64,000 nt of DNA from Qipengyuania algicida (GCF_009828025.1 NZ_WTYA01000001.1:421174-485173); one strand, 5' to 3'. Shown: positions 16,334 to 25,461, numbered from the stretch's first letter. Program-made: numbers and translations. Notes: generated by a model from the sequence alone, not told the origin.

Positions 16334-18444
16334 ACGCCGTGCTTCCCGCTTCGCGCGCGCTGGCGCTGCCTGCCGCAATCCTCGTGATCATCCTGCTGAT
16401 GATCGTACCGATCCCTTCGCTGTTGCTCGACGTCTTCTTCGTGCTCAACATCGCGCTGTCGGTCGCAGTGCTGATGACGGCGATGAACGCGGCCAAGCCG
16501 CTCGACTTCTCCTCCTTTCCATCGGTCCTGCTGTTCGCGACGCTGCTGCGCCTTGCGCTCAACGTCGCCTCGACCCGCGTGGTGCTGATGAACGGGCACC
16601 AGGGCGACGCCGCGGCGGGCAAGGTGATCGAGGCTTTCGGGGCCTTCCTGATCGGCGGCAATTTCGCCGTCGGCATCTTCGTCTTTCTGATCCTGATGAT
16701 CATCAACCTGGTGGTCGTCACCAAAGGCGCGGGCCGCGTGTCGGAAGTGTCGGCGCGTTTCACTCTCGACGCATTGCCCGGCAAGCAGATGGCGATCGAT
16801 GCCGATCTCGCCGCAGGGCTCGTCACCGCCGATGAAGCGAAGGCCCGCCGCCGTGAGATCGCCACCGAGGCCGACTTCTACGGTTCGATGGACGGCGCGA
16901 GCAAGTTCGTGAAGGGCGATGCCATCGCCGCGCTGCTGATCTTGGCGGTCAATGTGATCGCCGGGCTGGTGCTCGGCATGGTGAGCCACGGGCTGAGCCT
17001 GCAGGAAGCAGGAGCCCGCTATGTCACGCTGGCGGTGGGCGATGCGCTGGTCGCTTCGGTTCCCGCGCTGCTGCTGTCGATCGCAGCGGCCAGCATCGTC
17101 ACCCGCGTGTCCGACGCACGCGACCTGTCGGGCCAGATCGGCGGGCAGTTCGCCCATTCTCGCAACTGGCTGCCGGTCGCCTGCATTCTCGCGGTGATCG
17201 GCTGCATTCCGGCGATGCCGCAGACGGTGTTCCTGCCGTTCGCCGGTGGCGCCTTTGCCTTGTGGCGCAAGCTGAAGAAGGCCGAGGAAGCTGCCGAGGC
17301 CGCCAAGGTCAGCGAAGCACAGGCACCGCCCGCCAACCCCGCCGAGATCGCGATCGAGGATATCGCCGACAACGCCCTGGTCACGATCGAACTGGGCTAC
17401 GGCCTCGTGCACCTTGCCGATCCGCGCAAGGGCGCGCCGCTGGTCAACCGCCTCACCGGCCTGCGCCGCCAGATGTGCGAACAGCTCGGCTTCGTGCTGC
17501 AACAGTTCAGGGTGCGCGATTCGCTGACGCTCAGGCCAGACGAATATCGCCTAATGCTCGGCGGCGCGCCACTGGGCGGAGCGCAGCTGATGGCGGGGCG
17601 CCTGCTGGCCATCGACACCGGCGATGTCGCCAGTTCGGCCGCCATTCCGGGCACGCTTACGGTCGACCCAAGTTTCGGCTGCCCGGCGGTATGGATCGAT
17701 CCGGGCCAGCGCGAGAATGCCGTCGCGGAAGGCTATCTGGTGGTCGATTGCGAAAGCGTCGTCGCAACGCAGGTTAACCGCCTGCTGATGGCCCGCGCAG
17801 CCCGCCTGCTCGGCCCCGACGAAGTGCGCGAATGGCTCGGCGCGGTGCGCCAGCGGCACGAGGCTCTGGTCGAGGCGATCACGCCGCAACCTTTGTCGCT
17901 GGCCGCATTGACCCGCCTACTGCGCTCGCTGGTGTCGGACGGTATCTATCTCGCCCATCCGGTCGCGCTGCTCTCCAGTATCGCGCAGGCGCTCGGCGAC
18001 AGCACCGATCCTGTCGCCATGACCGATCTCGTGCGCGCCGACATGGGTGCGCAATTGGTCGGGCAATTGTGCCGCCCGGACGAGAAACTGCCGGTGCTGA
18101 CCCTCGCAGCCGAGCTGGAGGAAATGGTCGTCACCGGTATGCGCGACCCGGTCAGCGGGCAGGCGGTGATCGAACCCGATCTTGCCCGTTCCATCGGTGA
18201 GCGCATTGCCATGCTGACCGCGGAACGCGAGCCGGGAATGACCCCGCTTGCCCTGATCGTCCAACCTGCCGCACGCCGACCTTTGGCCGCGCTCCTCGCC
18301 GCCCGCGCACCTGAATGTGCGGTGCTGTCGATATCCGAATTGCCGCCCGAACAGCCGATCGAAGTGATCGATGTCATCGGGGCGGCTGCTGAACCGCAAG
18401 CCCACTCGGCACAGGCCGAACCCGAAAGGATCGCTTCCCGATGA
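16330..18444 (+). CDS. flhA: Flagellar export gate protein FlhA
   Basis: FlhA is the large inner-membrane component of the type III export gate. The 704-residue length is typical. The N-terminal half has about eight membrane helices and the FHIPEP-like cytoplasmic loop (RFTLDALPGKQMAIDADLAAGL, TADEAKARRREIATEADFYG, SMDGASKFVKGDAIAA). The C-terminal half is the cytoplasmic substrate-docking domain. Translation starts at GTG 16330, overlapping the previous stop (GTGA), and ends overlapping the fliA ATG. Confidence 0.97.
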   Translation: MNAVLPASRALALPAAILVIILLMIVPIPSLLLDVFFVLNIALSVAVLMTAMNAAKPLDFSSFPSVLLFATLLRLALNVASTRVVLMNGHQGDAAAGKVIEAFGAFLIGGNFAVGIFVFLILMIINLVVVTKGAGRVSEVSARFTLDALPGKQMAIDADLAAGLVTADEAKARRREIATEADFYGSMDGASKFVKGDAIAALLILAVNVIAGLVLGMVSHGLSLQEAGARYVTLAVGDALVASVPALLLSIAAASIVTRVSDARDLSGQIGGQFAHSRNWLPVACILAVIGCIPAMPQTVFLPFAGGAFALWRKLKKAEEAAEAAKVSEAQAPPANPAEIAIEDIADNALVTIELGYGLVHLADPRKGAPLVNRLTGLRRQMCEQLGFVLQQFRVRDSLTLRPDEYRLMLGGAPLGGAQLMAGRLLAIDTGDVASSAAIPGTLTVDPSFGCPAVWIDPGQRENAVAEGYLVVDCESVVATQVNRLLMARAARLLGPDEVREWLGAVRQRHEALVEAITPQPLSLAALTRLLRSLVSDGIYLAHPVALLSSIAQALGDSTDPVAMTDLVRADMGAQLVGQLCRPDEKLPVLTLAAELEEMVVTGMRDPVSGQAVIEPDLARSIGERIAMLTAEREPGMTPLALIVQPAARRPLAALLAARAPECAVLSISELPPEQPIEVIDVIGAAAEPQAHSAQAEPERIASR

Positions 18445-19163
18445 TTCATGACCATTCCGCCATCGCCGCCGCGCAGGCCTATGGGTCCGACCAGGCAGGG
18501 CGCGTCGAGCGGTTCACGCCGTTGGTGCGCAAGCTCGCATGGCATTTCTCCGGCTCGGTCGCCGATCTGATGGAGGTCGAAGACCTGATCCAGATCGGCA
18601 TGATCGCGCTGGTCGAATGCGCAGGTCGCCACGACCGCCCAGGCGAAGACGGGTTTGCCGCCTATGCCAAGATGCGCGTACGCGGGGCGATGGTCGATGC
18701 GATCCGCGCCGCCCGCCCCGGTTCACGCCGCCGCCGCGCACTTTCAAGGAAGGTCGAGGATGCACGCCGCCTGATCGAGCAGGAAACGGGCAAGCCCGCC
18801 ACGCGTGAGGCGGTGATGCAGCTGGCCGGAATTACCGCAGAAGAATTGGCGACGATCGAGGTCCAGCCCGAGCCGCGGCTCGAATCCATCGACGGCGCGG
18901 AGGAAGTGCTCGATCTGGCGGACGATAGTGATCGGCCCGATGCCCTGCAAAGTGTGATCGCCAATCAGGATCGTGAGCAACTGGCGTTGGCAATCGCCGC
19001 ACTGCCGCAACGGCTACAAATGGTGATCCAGCTCTACTTCCTCGAAGAGCTGAACCTTGCCGAAATCGCAGCGGTGCTCGACGTGTCGGTACCGCGCATC
19101 CACCAGCTCAAGGCATCTGCACTCCGCCAGTTGCGCGATCGGCTGGAGCAGGGTCTGGAATAA
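18441..19163 (+). CDS. fliA: Flagellar sigma-28 factor FliA
   Basis: FliA directs RNA polymerase to late flagellar genes. The 240-residue protein has region 2 (FTPLVRKLAWHFSG, then VEDLIQIGMIALVECAGR, and KMRVRGAMVDAIRAARPGSR) and region 4 (ALPQRLQMVIQLYFLEELNLAEIAAVLDVSVPRIHQLK), the helix-turn-helix for the -35 element. Its ATG overlaps the flhA stop as ATGA. Because it is transcribed with flgM from the sigma-54 promoter at 14190, sigma and anti-sigma are made together. Confidence 0.95.
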   Translation: MIHDHSAIAAAQAYGSDQAGRVERFTPLVRKLAWHFSGSVADLMEVEDLIQIGMIALVECAGRHDRPGEDGFAAYAKMRVRGAMVDAIRAARPGSRRRRALSRKVEDARRLIEQETGKPATREAVMQLAGITAEELATIEVQPEPRLESIDGAEEVLDLADDSDRPDALQSVIANQDREQLALAIAALPQRLQMVIQLYFLEELNLAEIAAVLDVSVPRIHQLKASALRQLRDRLEQGLE

Positions 19164-19394
19164 AAATCGTCCCAGCTCGGGACAGGCCAGATTCATTCTT
19201 CTTAAATTGCTGCAAGCACTTGCCCCATTTCGGGAGCGAGCTTAGGCCGCATGCCAGCGGGGGTCGCAATCCCAACAAATGAGAAATCGCCCCTTGCGCC
19301 GTGGTCGCACCTTTATGGCCGAGCTGGGTGTGTTTGCTCCATTATTGTGGAGCTGTCGGGAGAGATTGGCTCGGCAAGCTCACAGGGGGCTGAT

Positions 19395-20048
19395 ATGAAA
19401 TACCTACCTCTCGCACTGGCTGCCGCTGTAGTGGCGACGCCGGCCTTCGCCGCCGATACCGTGGCTTACAATTCAGGGCCGAACGACACTTGGTATTTTG
19501 GCGGTGGTAACGATTATACTCCGGCGAATACGCTCGTCCTCACCACCGACGCAGGCGACCAGATGTATCTGCGGATGCATCAAACCTATCAGCCAGCACC
19601 CGCATCGGATGGCAGCGGGGTTTATTCCTTCGCTCTTGGAACGGATCCGATGAGCTTCGATTGGGGTGTCGACAACGATAGCCAGTCGAATATCACCGGT
19701 CTCATAACGATGACCAATATCGGAACGGGTTCGAGTTTAAGTTACGATCCCTTCTTCACCGGCAATGACAACGAATTGATGGATAGCAGCACGCAGAACA
19801 GCTTCCGTCTCAATTGGGGCGGAATCGGGTTCGATCCGGGCGTCGACGATACCTATCGCGTCGACCTGACCATCAATGGTCTCGGCAGCGACACCAGCCG
19901 TACGCTCAGCGTTTTCGCCAAGCTCGGAGACGGGGCGATGGGCGCGGTGCCGGAGCCGGCAACATGGGCCCTGATGATCCTCGGTTTTGGGTTTATCGGT
20001 GGTATCCAGCGCAAGACGCGCCAGAAGGTGAAACTAACCTACGCCTGA
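19395..20048 (+). CDS. Secreted PEPxxWA-CTERM protein
   Basis: A 217-residue exported protein. The signal peptide is residues 1-20 (LPLALAAAVVATPAFAAD). The C-terminus has the sorting signal VPEPATWALMILGFGFIGG followed by basic residues, which directs exosortase processing at the envelope. The middle is a beta-rich domain with many Asp, Asn and Gly residues and no recognised enzyme motif. The ATG at 19395 is chosen over one at 19251 because it begins the signal peptide. It stands alone after fliA and is followed by a strong terminator. Confidence 0.85.
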   Translation: MKYLPLALAAAVVATPAFAADTVAYNSGPNDTWYFGGGNDYTPANTLVLTTDAGDQMYLRMHQTYQPAPASDGSGVYSFALGTDPMSFDWGVDNDSQSNITGLITMTNIGTGSSLSYDPFFTGNDNELMDSSTQNSFRLNWGGIGFDPGVDDTYRVDLTINGLGSDTSRTLSVFAKLGDGAMGAVPEPATWALMILGFGFIGGIQRKTRQKVKLTYA

Positions 20049-20072
20049 TCGACCTGTTCGACAGCAACACGA

Positions 20073-20111
20073 AAAGCGGCGGCGAGCCTGCATTCGGTTC
20101 GCCGCCGCTTT
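20073..20111 (+). terminator. Rho-independent terminator after the PEPxxWA gene
   Basis: Perfect 13-base inverted repeat, arms 20073-20085 (AAAGCGGCGGCGA) and 20099-20111 (TCGCCGCCGCTTT), loop of 13 bases, ending in TTT. The flanking A and T runs make it usable in both directions. Confidence 0.85.
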
Positions 20112-20159
20112 CCTGTTGGAGTGTTTGCGTGGCGATCAGTTACGGCACGCGTCCAGTGT

Positions 20160-20567
20160 CTAGGCGAGAAGCTCGTCCAATTCGCACACCTTGTGCCCCG
20201 GATCAACCGCCAGCGCCGTCTCGGGCGCTTCCTTGACGCGCGCAGATGTAGGCTTTTCGACAAAGCAGGCAGAACCGCTTGCGCGCAAAACCTTGAGTCC
20301 TTGCGCATCGTCGGCACCCATCCCGGTGAGCATTGCCCCCCGCCAGCGGCGCTCCGCTAAGCGCGGCAGAACCGAGCAACAGGTCCGCACTGGGGCGGCA
20401 GCCACCCACCGGATCCTTGTCGAGCAAGCGCAGGCGCGGCGGTGGCCCGGCTCGATCACCGCATGGGTCGATGGGTCAAAGGCGACATGGAGCGTTCCCG
20501 GAACCAGTTCCGCCCGGTCGCTGGCTTCGACGATCTTGCACATTGATGAGGCTGCATTGCGTTCCAA
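20160..20567 (-). pseudogene. cheB remnant (methylesterase C-terminal part, two frameshifts)
   Basis: On the minus strand this stretch encodes the last 135 or so residues of a chemotaxis methylesterase. Three blocks match CheB in order, but in two frames: EASDRAELVPGTLHVA, then LDKDPVGGCRPSADLLLGSA in the +1 frame, then back in the first frame GAMLTGMGADDAQGLKVLRA with the catalytic-Asp motif, ending VCELDELL. The frame changes lie near 20432-20442 and in a run of six G/C pairs near 20335-20340, where five would restore the reading. There is no receiver domain and no N-terminal half; instead the sequence runs into cheR on the other strand. It differs in sequence from the cheB at 21219, so it comes from another paralogue. 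Confidence 0.75.
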
Positions 20568-21216
20568 CGCGGGCCTGACCAGCGCGCTGTGCGCGCTTAC
20601 GACAAATCACACCCATTTCTTTCGCGAGTCCCATCACCTCGATCACCTGCGCATGCATCTGCAGCAACCATGGCTCGATCGTCTGGATGCCGGCGAGCAG
20701 GTACGGGTGTGGTCGGCAGGCTGCTCCAGCGGTGAGGAAGCCTGGTCGATCCTGCAGTCCATCATGGGCACCAAGCAGGCCAATTGCGAACGCGCCGAGC
20801 GTGGAAATCTGCGACTGCTTGCGTCCGATATCGATCGCAATGTTCTGCGTGTCGCTAGTGCGGGACATTATCCGATTGATACGCTGGCTGGCATTCCCGC
20901 TGAATTGGCCAAATTATGGGTAGTGCGTGAAGGTGATGGCTTTTCCATCTCGCCGCGGCTGCGCAATTTCGCCTGCTTCCAGATGCTCAACCTGATCGGC
21001 GAATGGCCGCTGCGCCAACGTTTCGACGCGATATTCTGTCGCAACGTCATGATCTATTTCGACGGCCCGACCAAGCAACGCCTAGTCGAACGACTTGCCG
21101 AAATGCTCCTACCTGGGGGAATCCTCTATATCGGTCAAAGCGAAAGGATCACCAAGGACGCGCTACCGGAGCTGATGGAAATCGGTCCGACCATCTATAG
21201 CAAAGAGGAGCGCTGA
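20191..21216 (+). pseudogene. cheR: CheR-family methyltransferase lacking its N-terminal domain
   Basis: CheR methylates chemoreceptor glutamates using S-adenosylmethionine. From about 20574 the frame matches CheR well: ALTTNHTHFFRESHHLDHLR, the SAM-site motif VWSAGCSSGEEAWSI, LASDIDRNVLRVASAGHYP, FDAIFCRNVMIYFD and the end LLPGGILYIGQSERI. The first 70-90 residues of the normal protein, the helical N-terminal domain that positions the receptor, are missing. The frame stays open back to 20191, but that part is antisense to the cheB remnant and has no CheR likeness, and there is no convincing start codon near the junction. It may be untranslated or give an odd chimera. It is followed after 2 bases by the cheB fusion. 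Confidence 0.7.
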
Positions 21217-21218
21217 GC

Positions 21219-22094
21219 ATGATCCGTCTCGTCATTGTCGATGACAGCCCCACCATACGCGCCATTCTCGCGGCGCGTCTCTCCGGCGAATCGGATGTCC
21301 GCATCGTCGGGATGGCCGCAGACGCGCGCGAGGGGCGCGAGATGATCCGTGCGCTCGATCCGGACGTGATTACACTTGATGTCGAGATGCCTGGGATGAA
21401 CGGCCTCGACTTCCTCGAAAAGATAATGGCGCTCAGGCCGAAGCCGGTCATCGTCATTTCTGGTGCGACCCAGGCGGGAACGGCGGCAACGGCACGCGCG
21501 CTCGCATTGGGAGCGATTCATTGCTACGCCAAATGCGACCGTTCCGGCAACCTGCCACTCGACGACTACGGCCGTCTTGCACAGCTCATCCGTGAAGCTT
21601 CGCATGTCCGCTTCGAAGCTGTTGCGCCTACCCCTTCGAGGTTTCCGGCCATCGGCGGCGTATCGAGCGACCTTATTGCCATCGCATCTTCTACCGGCGG
21701 GGTCGAAGCGCTGCAGAAGCTCTTGCCGAGGTTCACAACGGATTGTCCGTCGACGCTGATCGTGCAGCACTTCAACGCCCAATTAGCCCCGGCGATCGCG
21801 CGCTCGTTGGACAGCACTTCGCCCGCACGCGTGATGCTCGCCGAACCGGGCGTGATGCTCAAGCCCGGCGAAATCTATCTCGCCCCCGGCGACGACCGTC
21901 ACCTCGGCCTCGCCAGCACGCCTGACCTCAAGATCGCGCTCCGTCGCGGTCCTCCGGTCAGTGGACATGTGCCGAGCGCCGACAGCGAAGTGCTACCGTT
22001 CCTCGAAGGGCTCGTCGCGAACAGTGAGCGGATGGTGATGGTGCTTGATTTGCGCAGCCTCTCGTTCGACGACCGGCTCGAGCTTGCAGCCTGA
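21219..22094 (+). CDS. CheB-like receiver-methylesterase with a CheW-like tail; catalytic Asp missing
   Basis: Residues 1-120 are a response-regulator receiver (LVIVDDSPTIRAI, phosphoacceptor in VITLDVEMPGMNGLDFL, conserved lysine in YAKCD). Residues about 148-260 are the first two thirds of the CheB esterase: IAIASSTGGVEALQKLL with the active Ser, VQHFNAQLAP with the active His, then PGEIYLAPGDDRHL. After PSAD at about residue 254 the match stops; the last 35 residues read PFLEGLVANSERMVMVLDLR, which resembles the C-terminal strand of CheW. The segment with the catalytic Asp (LTGMGxDG) is absent. At 291 residues it is some 50 short of a full CheB. A deletion that fused cheB to cheW explains this best. 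The enzyme is probably inactive, though the receiver may still accept phosphate. Confidence 0.72.
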   Translation: MIRLVIVDDSPTIRAILAARLSGESDVRIVGMAADAREGREMIRALDPDVITLDVEMPGMNGLDFLEKIMALRPKPVIVISGATQAGTAATARALALGAIHCYAKCDRSGNLPLDDYGRLAQLIREASHVRFEAVAPTPSRFPAIGGVSSDLIAIASSTGGVEALQKLLPRFTTDCPSTLIVQHFNAQLAPAIARSLDSTSPARVMLAEPGVMLKPGEIYLAPGDDRHLGLASTPDLKIALRRGPPVSGHVPSADSEVLPFLEGLVANSERMVMVLDLRSLSFDDRLELAA

Positions 22095-22096
22095 TC

Positions 22097-22384
22097 GTGA
22101 TGCCCTGTCCTCAGACCCTCAAAATCCTCACGGAGATCCTGCGCGAGACGGCTAGCGATATCGAAGCGCTGGGTGCTGCATTGTGCACCGACGAGATGCT
22201 CATGCTGCGCCATTGCACCGCGCTGCAGTCGATCGATGTGATCGCGCAGCGTCAAAACGGCATCGCGCAGTTCCTGGAAGAGTACTGTCGCCATGAGGCC
22301 GTCGAATCGCTTTCGCTGGAGGCGCTTCAGGAACGACTGCGACTGCCCAATCCAGCCGCAGCAGCAATGCGCAAGGCGAGCTGA
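22097..22384 (+). CDS. Small helical protein, unknown function
   Basis: A 95-residue, mainly alpha-helical protein (TLKILTEILRETASDIEALG, then LQSIDVIAQRQNGIAQFLEE). It may start at GTG 22097 or ATG 22100, two bases after the preceding stop. I do not recognise the family. Its place at the end of the damaged che block suggests a chemotaxis-linked product, and the composition is like that of surrounding genes. A strong hairpin follows it. Confidence 0.55.
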   Translation: MMPCPQTLKILTEILRETASDIEALGAALCTDEMLMLRHCTALQSIDVIAQRQNGIAQFLEEYCRHEAVESLSLEALQERLRLPNPAAAAMRKAS

Positions 22385-22418
22385 TCCGCAAGCGGGACAA
22401 CATCAGTCTTACCCGGAT

Positions 22419-22459
22419 AGCAAGGGCCTAGTCGCCGATGAAGCAACCAGGCCCTTGCT
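22419..22459 (+). terminator. Terminator of the che-remnant block
   Basis: Perfect 11-base inverted repeat AGCAAGGGCCT / AGGCCCTTGCT (22419-22429 and 22449-22459) with a 19-base loop, followed by TTGT. It ends transcription from the plus-strand block. Confidence 0.75.
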
Positions 22460-22469
22460 TTGTAAACCA

Positions 22470-22514
22470 GGTTCAGCCGCAAGATCGTCTATCGGCGCCC
22501 GATAGAACTGAACC
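22470..22514 (-). terminator. Nested hairpin after fliS
   Basis: Outer arms GGTTCAG (22470-22476) and CTGAACC (22508-22514) enclose an inner hairpin CTATCGG-CGC-CCGATAG (22489-22505). It lies just past the fliS stop on the minus strand, where the long fli run should end. There is no clear U-tract, so termination strength is uncertain. Confidence 0.5.
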
Positions 22515-22516
22515 GG

Positions 22517-22891
22517 TTACCCTTGCCGGAAAGCGCGTGCGAGATCGACAAAATCGTCCCTTACACGACCCAACCGATCCGGTACGAAATCGGTGACACA
22601 GGCCAGCACCTCTTTCCGCGCCGCAGTATAAAGCTGCGCCAGCGCGGGTCCGAGCGGAGCGCTGCGATCAACCCCCATGTCCAATGCGGTAAGAGCCGAG
22701 AGCGACCGGGTGATACCATCGGCCCGCCGTCCATTGTCGCCCAGCTCATTCGCGCGAAGGGCATTGCCCAGCCCGTCGATAAGCTGATCGATACACAACA
22801 GCACCAGTTCGGCGCTGCTGGAACCGCGCACGCGCGCGTCGAAAGCCGAGTTGCGATAGGCAGACGCAGCATCCCTATGCAGCGCCAGCAT
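22517..22891 (-). CDS. fliS: Flagellin export chaperone FliS
   Basis: FliS binds the flagellin C-terminus and prevents early polymerisation. The 124-residue, helical protein has AYRNSAFDARVRGSSSAELVLLCIDQLIDGL, the FliS signature region. Its start touches the fliD stop (base 22891 is shared). It is the last gene of the long minus-strand run that begins at flbD. Flagellin itself is encoded about 15 kb away at the other end. Confidence 0.88.
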   Translation of the reverse strand: MLALHRDAASAYRNSAFDARVRGSSSAELVLLCIDQLIDGLGNALRANELGDNGRRADGITRSLSALTALDMGVDRSAPLGPALAQLYTAARKEVLACVTDFVPDRLGRVRDDFVDLARAFRQG

Positions 22892-24306
22892 CAGTTGTTA
22901 CTCGAATTCCAGGCGTCGATCTGCGCCTTGAGGAAAGTCAGGGTCGATTGCGACGCAGCAACGCGGGCATCGGCCTTGGCGAAGCGCGAGACGAGCTGCT
23001 GGCGCAGCGTTTCCTGCTTCTCGGTGAGCTCGGATTGTTGTTCGCTCGTTGTCTTGGACAGCGACTGATACCGCGCGATCGATCCGGCAAGCGAGCCGGG
23101 ATCGCTGGTCTTGGATGCAGCGCGACCGATCTTGTCGATGCTTGCATAAATGCCATAAAGCCCGGTGGTGAACATCGCCGCCGCGCTAGCCGGATCGCGC
23201 TTCAGGGTTTCTTGAAGGCGCGTGGCATCGAAACTGAACGTGCCGTCGCGCTGCGTCACCAGTCCAAGATCGGACAGAGTGCGCGGCGCGCCATCAGCGG
23301 CATTGGGCATCACGACATCGCTGGCGATATGCGACAGGGCGTTGCGCAGCGCGCGTGCTCCCGGATCGCCGGACAGATCGCCGGCGGTTGGATTCATTGC
23401 ATCCTTGAGGTCGCCCGCGACCGTGTTCAGCGCCGATACGAGGTCCGCCATGAAGGACGGAATCGAACCGGACGGATCGCTGAAGCCGATCGTCGTGGGA
23501 TTGCCCGTGTTGGTTCCTGTCAGAGTGAGCGAAAGGCCGGGAGCAACCTCTCCCGTCTTGTTCGATGCGCTGGTCATGGCCAGGCCATCGAGCTTGAACT
23601 GCGCGTCGGCCGAGGTCGACAGCAATTGTCCGGTGGCGCTGCCCGGCTGCCAGGCAAGATCGGCAAGGCCATTGCCCGCGGTCGCCTCGGTTGCGTCGAT
23701 AACAAAGCCGTTCTGCGCGCCTTCTGCTCCCTTGAACACGAGCTGCGCACCGCTTGAGGTGTTGGCGACATAGGCGCTGACGCCGGATCCTGAAGCGTTG
23801 ATCGCACGAGCGACATCGGCCAGTGTCGAACCAGCAGGAATGTCGATGTCGACCGCCGCGTGGCCAGTGTCTTCGGTGAAGCTGGCAGCATCGGCCGCGC
23901 CAAAGCGGATCGTCAGCGTCCCCTCGCCCACCGGGCTGTCGGCCGAAGAATAGGCGGTGCTGGCCAGTGTCTGGCTCTTCGCGAGCGAAGTGACTTCCAG
24001 CGTATAGCTGCCACTGGCGACCGTCCCGCTGGTGAGGCTGGCTTGCGCGACCGAGGAACTCGCTACCGATGCGGTGACCGCCAGGTCTCCGCTGCGCACT
24101 CGGTCGCCGATCGAGCTAGCAAGGGTAGTGATGGAATTGCGGATCGAGCTGGCAGCCGAAATCTGACGCTCGAGCTGGTCCGACTTGGCGGTCAACCGGT
24201 CCTGCCGCAACGCGAACTGCGCGGTCGACAGGTCGGTCGCGAGCTTGCTCATGTCAATGCCGCTGCCGCCGCCGAGCGTCGATACGATGGAACCCATTTC
24301 AGTCAT
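22891..24306 (-). CDS. fliD: Flagellar filament cap protein FliD
   Basis: FliD (HAP2) forms the cap under which flagellin subunits assemble. The 471-residue protein begins with the family phrase GSGIDMSKLATDLSTAQFALRQDRL and ends in a coiled helix (EQQSELTEKQETLRQQLVSRFAKADARVAASQSTLTFLKAQIDAW). The centre is beta-rich and Thr/Ser/Ala-rich. It starts 30 bases after the flhB stop and shares a base with fliS. Confidence 0.93.
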   Translation of the reverse strand: MTEMGSIVSTLGGGSGIDMSKLATDLSTAQFALRQDRLTAKSDQLERQISAASSIRNSITTLASSIGDRVRSGDLAVTASVASSSVAQASLTSGTVASGSYTLEVTSLAKSQTLASTAYSSADSPVGEGTLTIRFGAADAASFTEDTGHAAVDIDIPAGSTLADVARAINASGSGVSAYVANTSSGAQLVFKGAEGAQNGFVIDATEATAGNGLADLAWQPGSATGQLLSTSADAQFKLDGLAMTSASNKTGEVAPGLSLTLTGTNTGNPTTIGFSDPSGSIPSFMADLVSALNTVAGDLKDAMNPTAGDLSGDPGARALRNALSHIASDVVMPNAADGAPRTLSDLGLVTQRDGTFSFDATRLQETLKRDPASAAAMFTTGLYGIYASIDKIGRAASKTSDPGSLAGSIARYQSLSKTTSEQQSELTEKQETLRQQLVSRFAKADARVAASQSTLTFLKAQIDAWNSSNN

Positions 24307-24336
24307 GACGGATAGAACGACCGCATAGACCCGCGC

Positions 24337-25461
24337 TTAAGCCTCTACCTTGCCGTCCGCATCGTAACGCAAACGCACCGGCACGCTCAGCTGCGGGAAA
24401 GGCGGCGTCTCGCCCCGGCCCAGCGCCATGACATAGGCGACGATCGCGGCAACGGCAGCGTAGAGTTCCTCGCGAATAACCTGCTTTTCACGCGTCGTGT
24501 AATAGATCGAACGCGCGAGCGCCGGGAATTCGAGCACCGGCAGATTGCGCTCACCCGCCAGTTCGCGGATCGCCAGCGCCTTCTCTCCGCGTCCCTTCGC
24601 CAGCAGGATCGGAGCCGCCGCGCGGGTTGGATCGTAGGTCAGGGCAACTGCGAAATGGGTCGGGTTGGTGATGACGAACTGCGCCTCGCGCATGGCGGGC
24701 GCCACGCTGCCCGCGGCGATATCGCGCTGGCGCTGGCGACGGTGGGCGCGCGCCTCGGGCGAACCGTCGGTTTCCTTGTTTTCGTCCTTCATTTCCTGCT
24801 GGCTCATCTTGAGGCGCGACTGGCGCCGCCAAATCTGCACCGGCACGTCGATCATCGCGATAATGAGCAGGCCCCCGCCTAACGCAAAGGCGAGCGAGAG
24901 CAACGCGTGCCACGCCAGTCCCAGCTGATCGGCGAGCCCCGCATTGGCGAGCCGCCCCAAATCGCCCAGCCAACTGCGTGCCCAAGCGTAAGCAATCGTA
25001 CCGAGCAGGCCGACCTTGGCCAGCCCCTTGCCCATCTCGATCCAGCCGGTTGGGCCGAACACGCGTTTCAATCCGGACAGCGGGTTGATCCGCGAACCCT
25101 TGAACGCAAGATTTTCCGGCACCCAGCGCCCGCTGCCAAAGCCCAACTGGCTGACCACCGAAACGAGTGCCAGCACCAGCCCGAGCGCCGCCACGGGAGC
25201 CATCACCCCGGCAATACGCAGCGCTGTACCGCGCGGGTCGATCCCCTGCTCCACCGCGCCATGATCGAAGCTCAGCGAAGCACGCACGAGCTCCATAAGC
25301 TCGCCGCCCAGCCATGGCCCTGCAATAGCAAGCAGGCCGAAACCGACCAGCACGCTAGCGGCAGTGGCCAAATCCTTGCTGCGCAGCACATCGCCCTTGA
25401 GCGCGGCATCCTTCTTGCGCTTCTCGGTCGGTGCAAATTGCTTCTCGCCGCTCTCGCTCAT
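24337..25461 (-). CDS. flhB: Flagellar export specificity switch FlhB
   Basis: FlhB switches the export apparatus from rod/hook to filament substrates by self-cleavage. The start at 25461 gives 374 residues and overlaps the fliR stop (ATGA). The protein begins GEKQFAPTEKRKKDAALKGDVLRSKDLATA, has four membrane helices, and carries the cleavage motif in VITNPTHFAVALTYDP (cut between Asn and Pro). The C-terminal cytoplasmic domain has LPVLEFPALARSIYYTTREKQ. The open frame upstream to 25797 is only the shadow of fliR. Confidence 0.96.
   Translation of the reverse strand: MSESGEKQFAPTEKRKKDAALKGDVLRSKDLATAASVLVGFGLLAIAGPWLGGELMELVRASLSFDHGAVEQGIDPRGTALRIAGVMAPVAALGLVLALVSVVSQLGFGSGRWVPENLAFKGSRINPLSGLKRVFGPTGWIEMGKGLAKVGLLGTIAYAWARSWLGDLGRLANAGLADQLGLAWHALLSLAFALGGGLLIIAMIDVPVQIWRRQSRLKMSQQEMKDENKETDGSPEARAHRRQRQRDIAAGSVAPAMREAQFVITNPTHFAVALTYDPTRAAAPILLAKGRGEKALAIRELAGERNLPVLEFPALARSIYYTTREKQVIREELYAAVAAIVAYVMALGRGETPPFPQLSVPVRLRYDADGKVEA

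Noticed and set aside
20160..22384. A simple inversion that swapped the two halves of one cheB and one cheR
   Set aside because: I looked for cheR N-terminal sequence on the minus strand near 22000-22400 and did not find it. The two cheB pieces also overlap in the PGxxxxA...PSAD region with different sequences, so they come from two paralogues.
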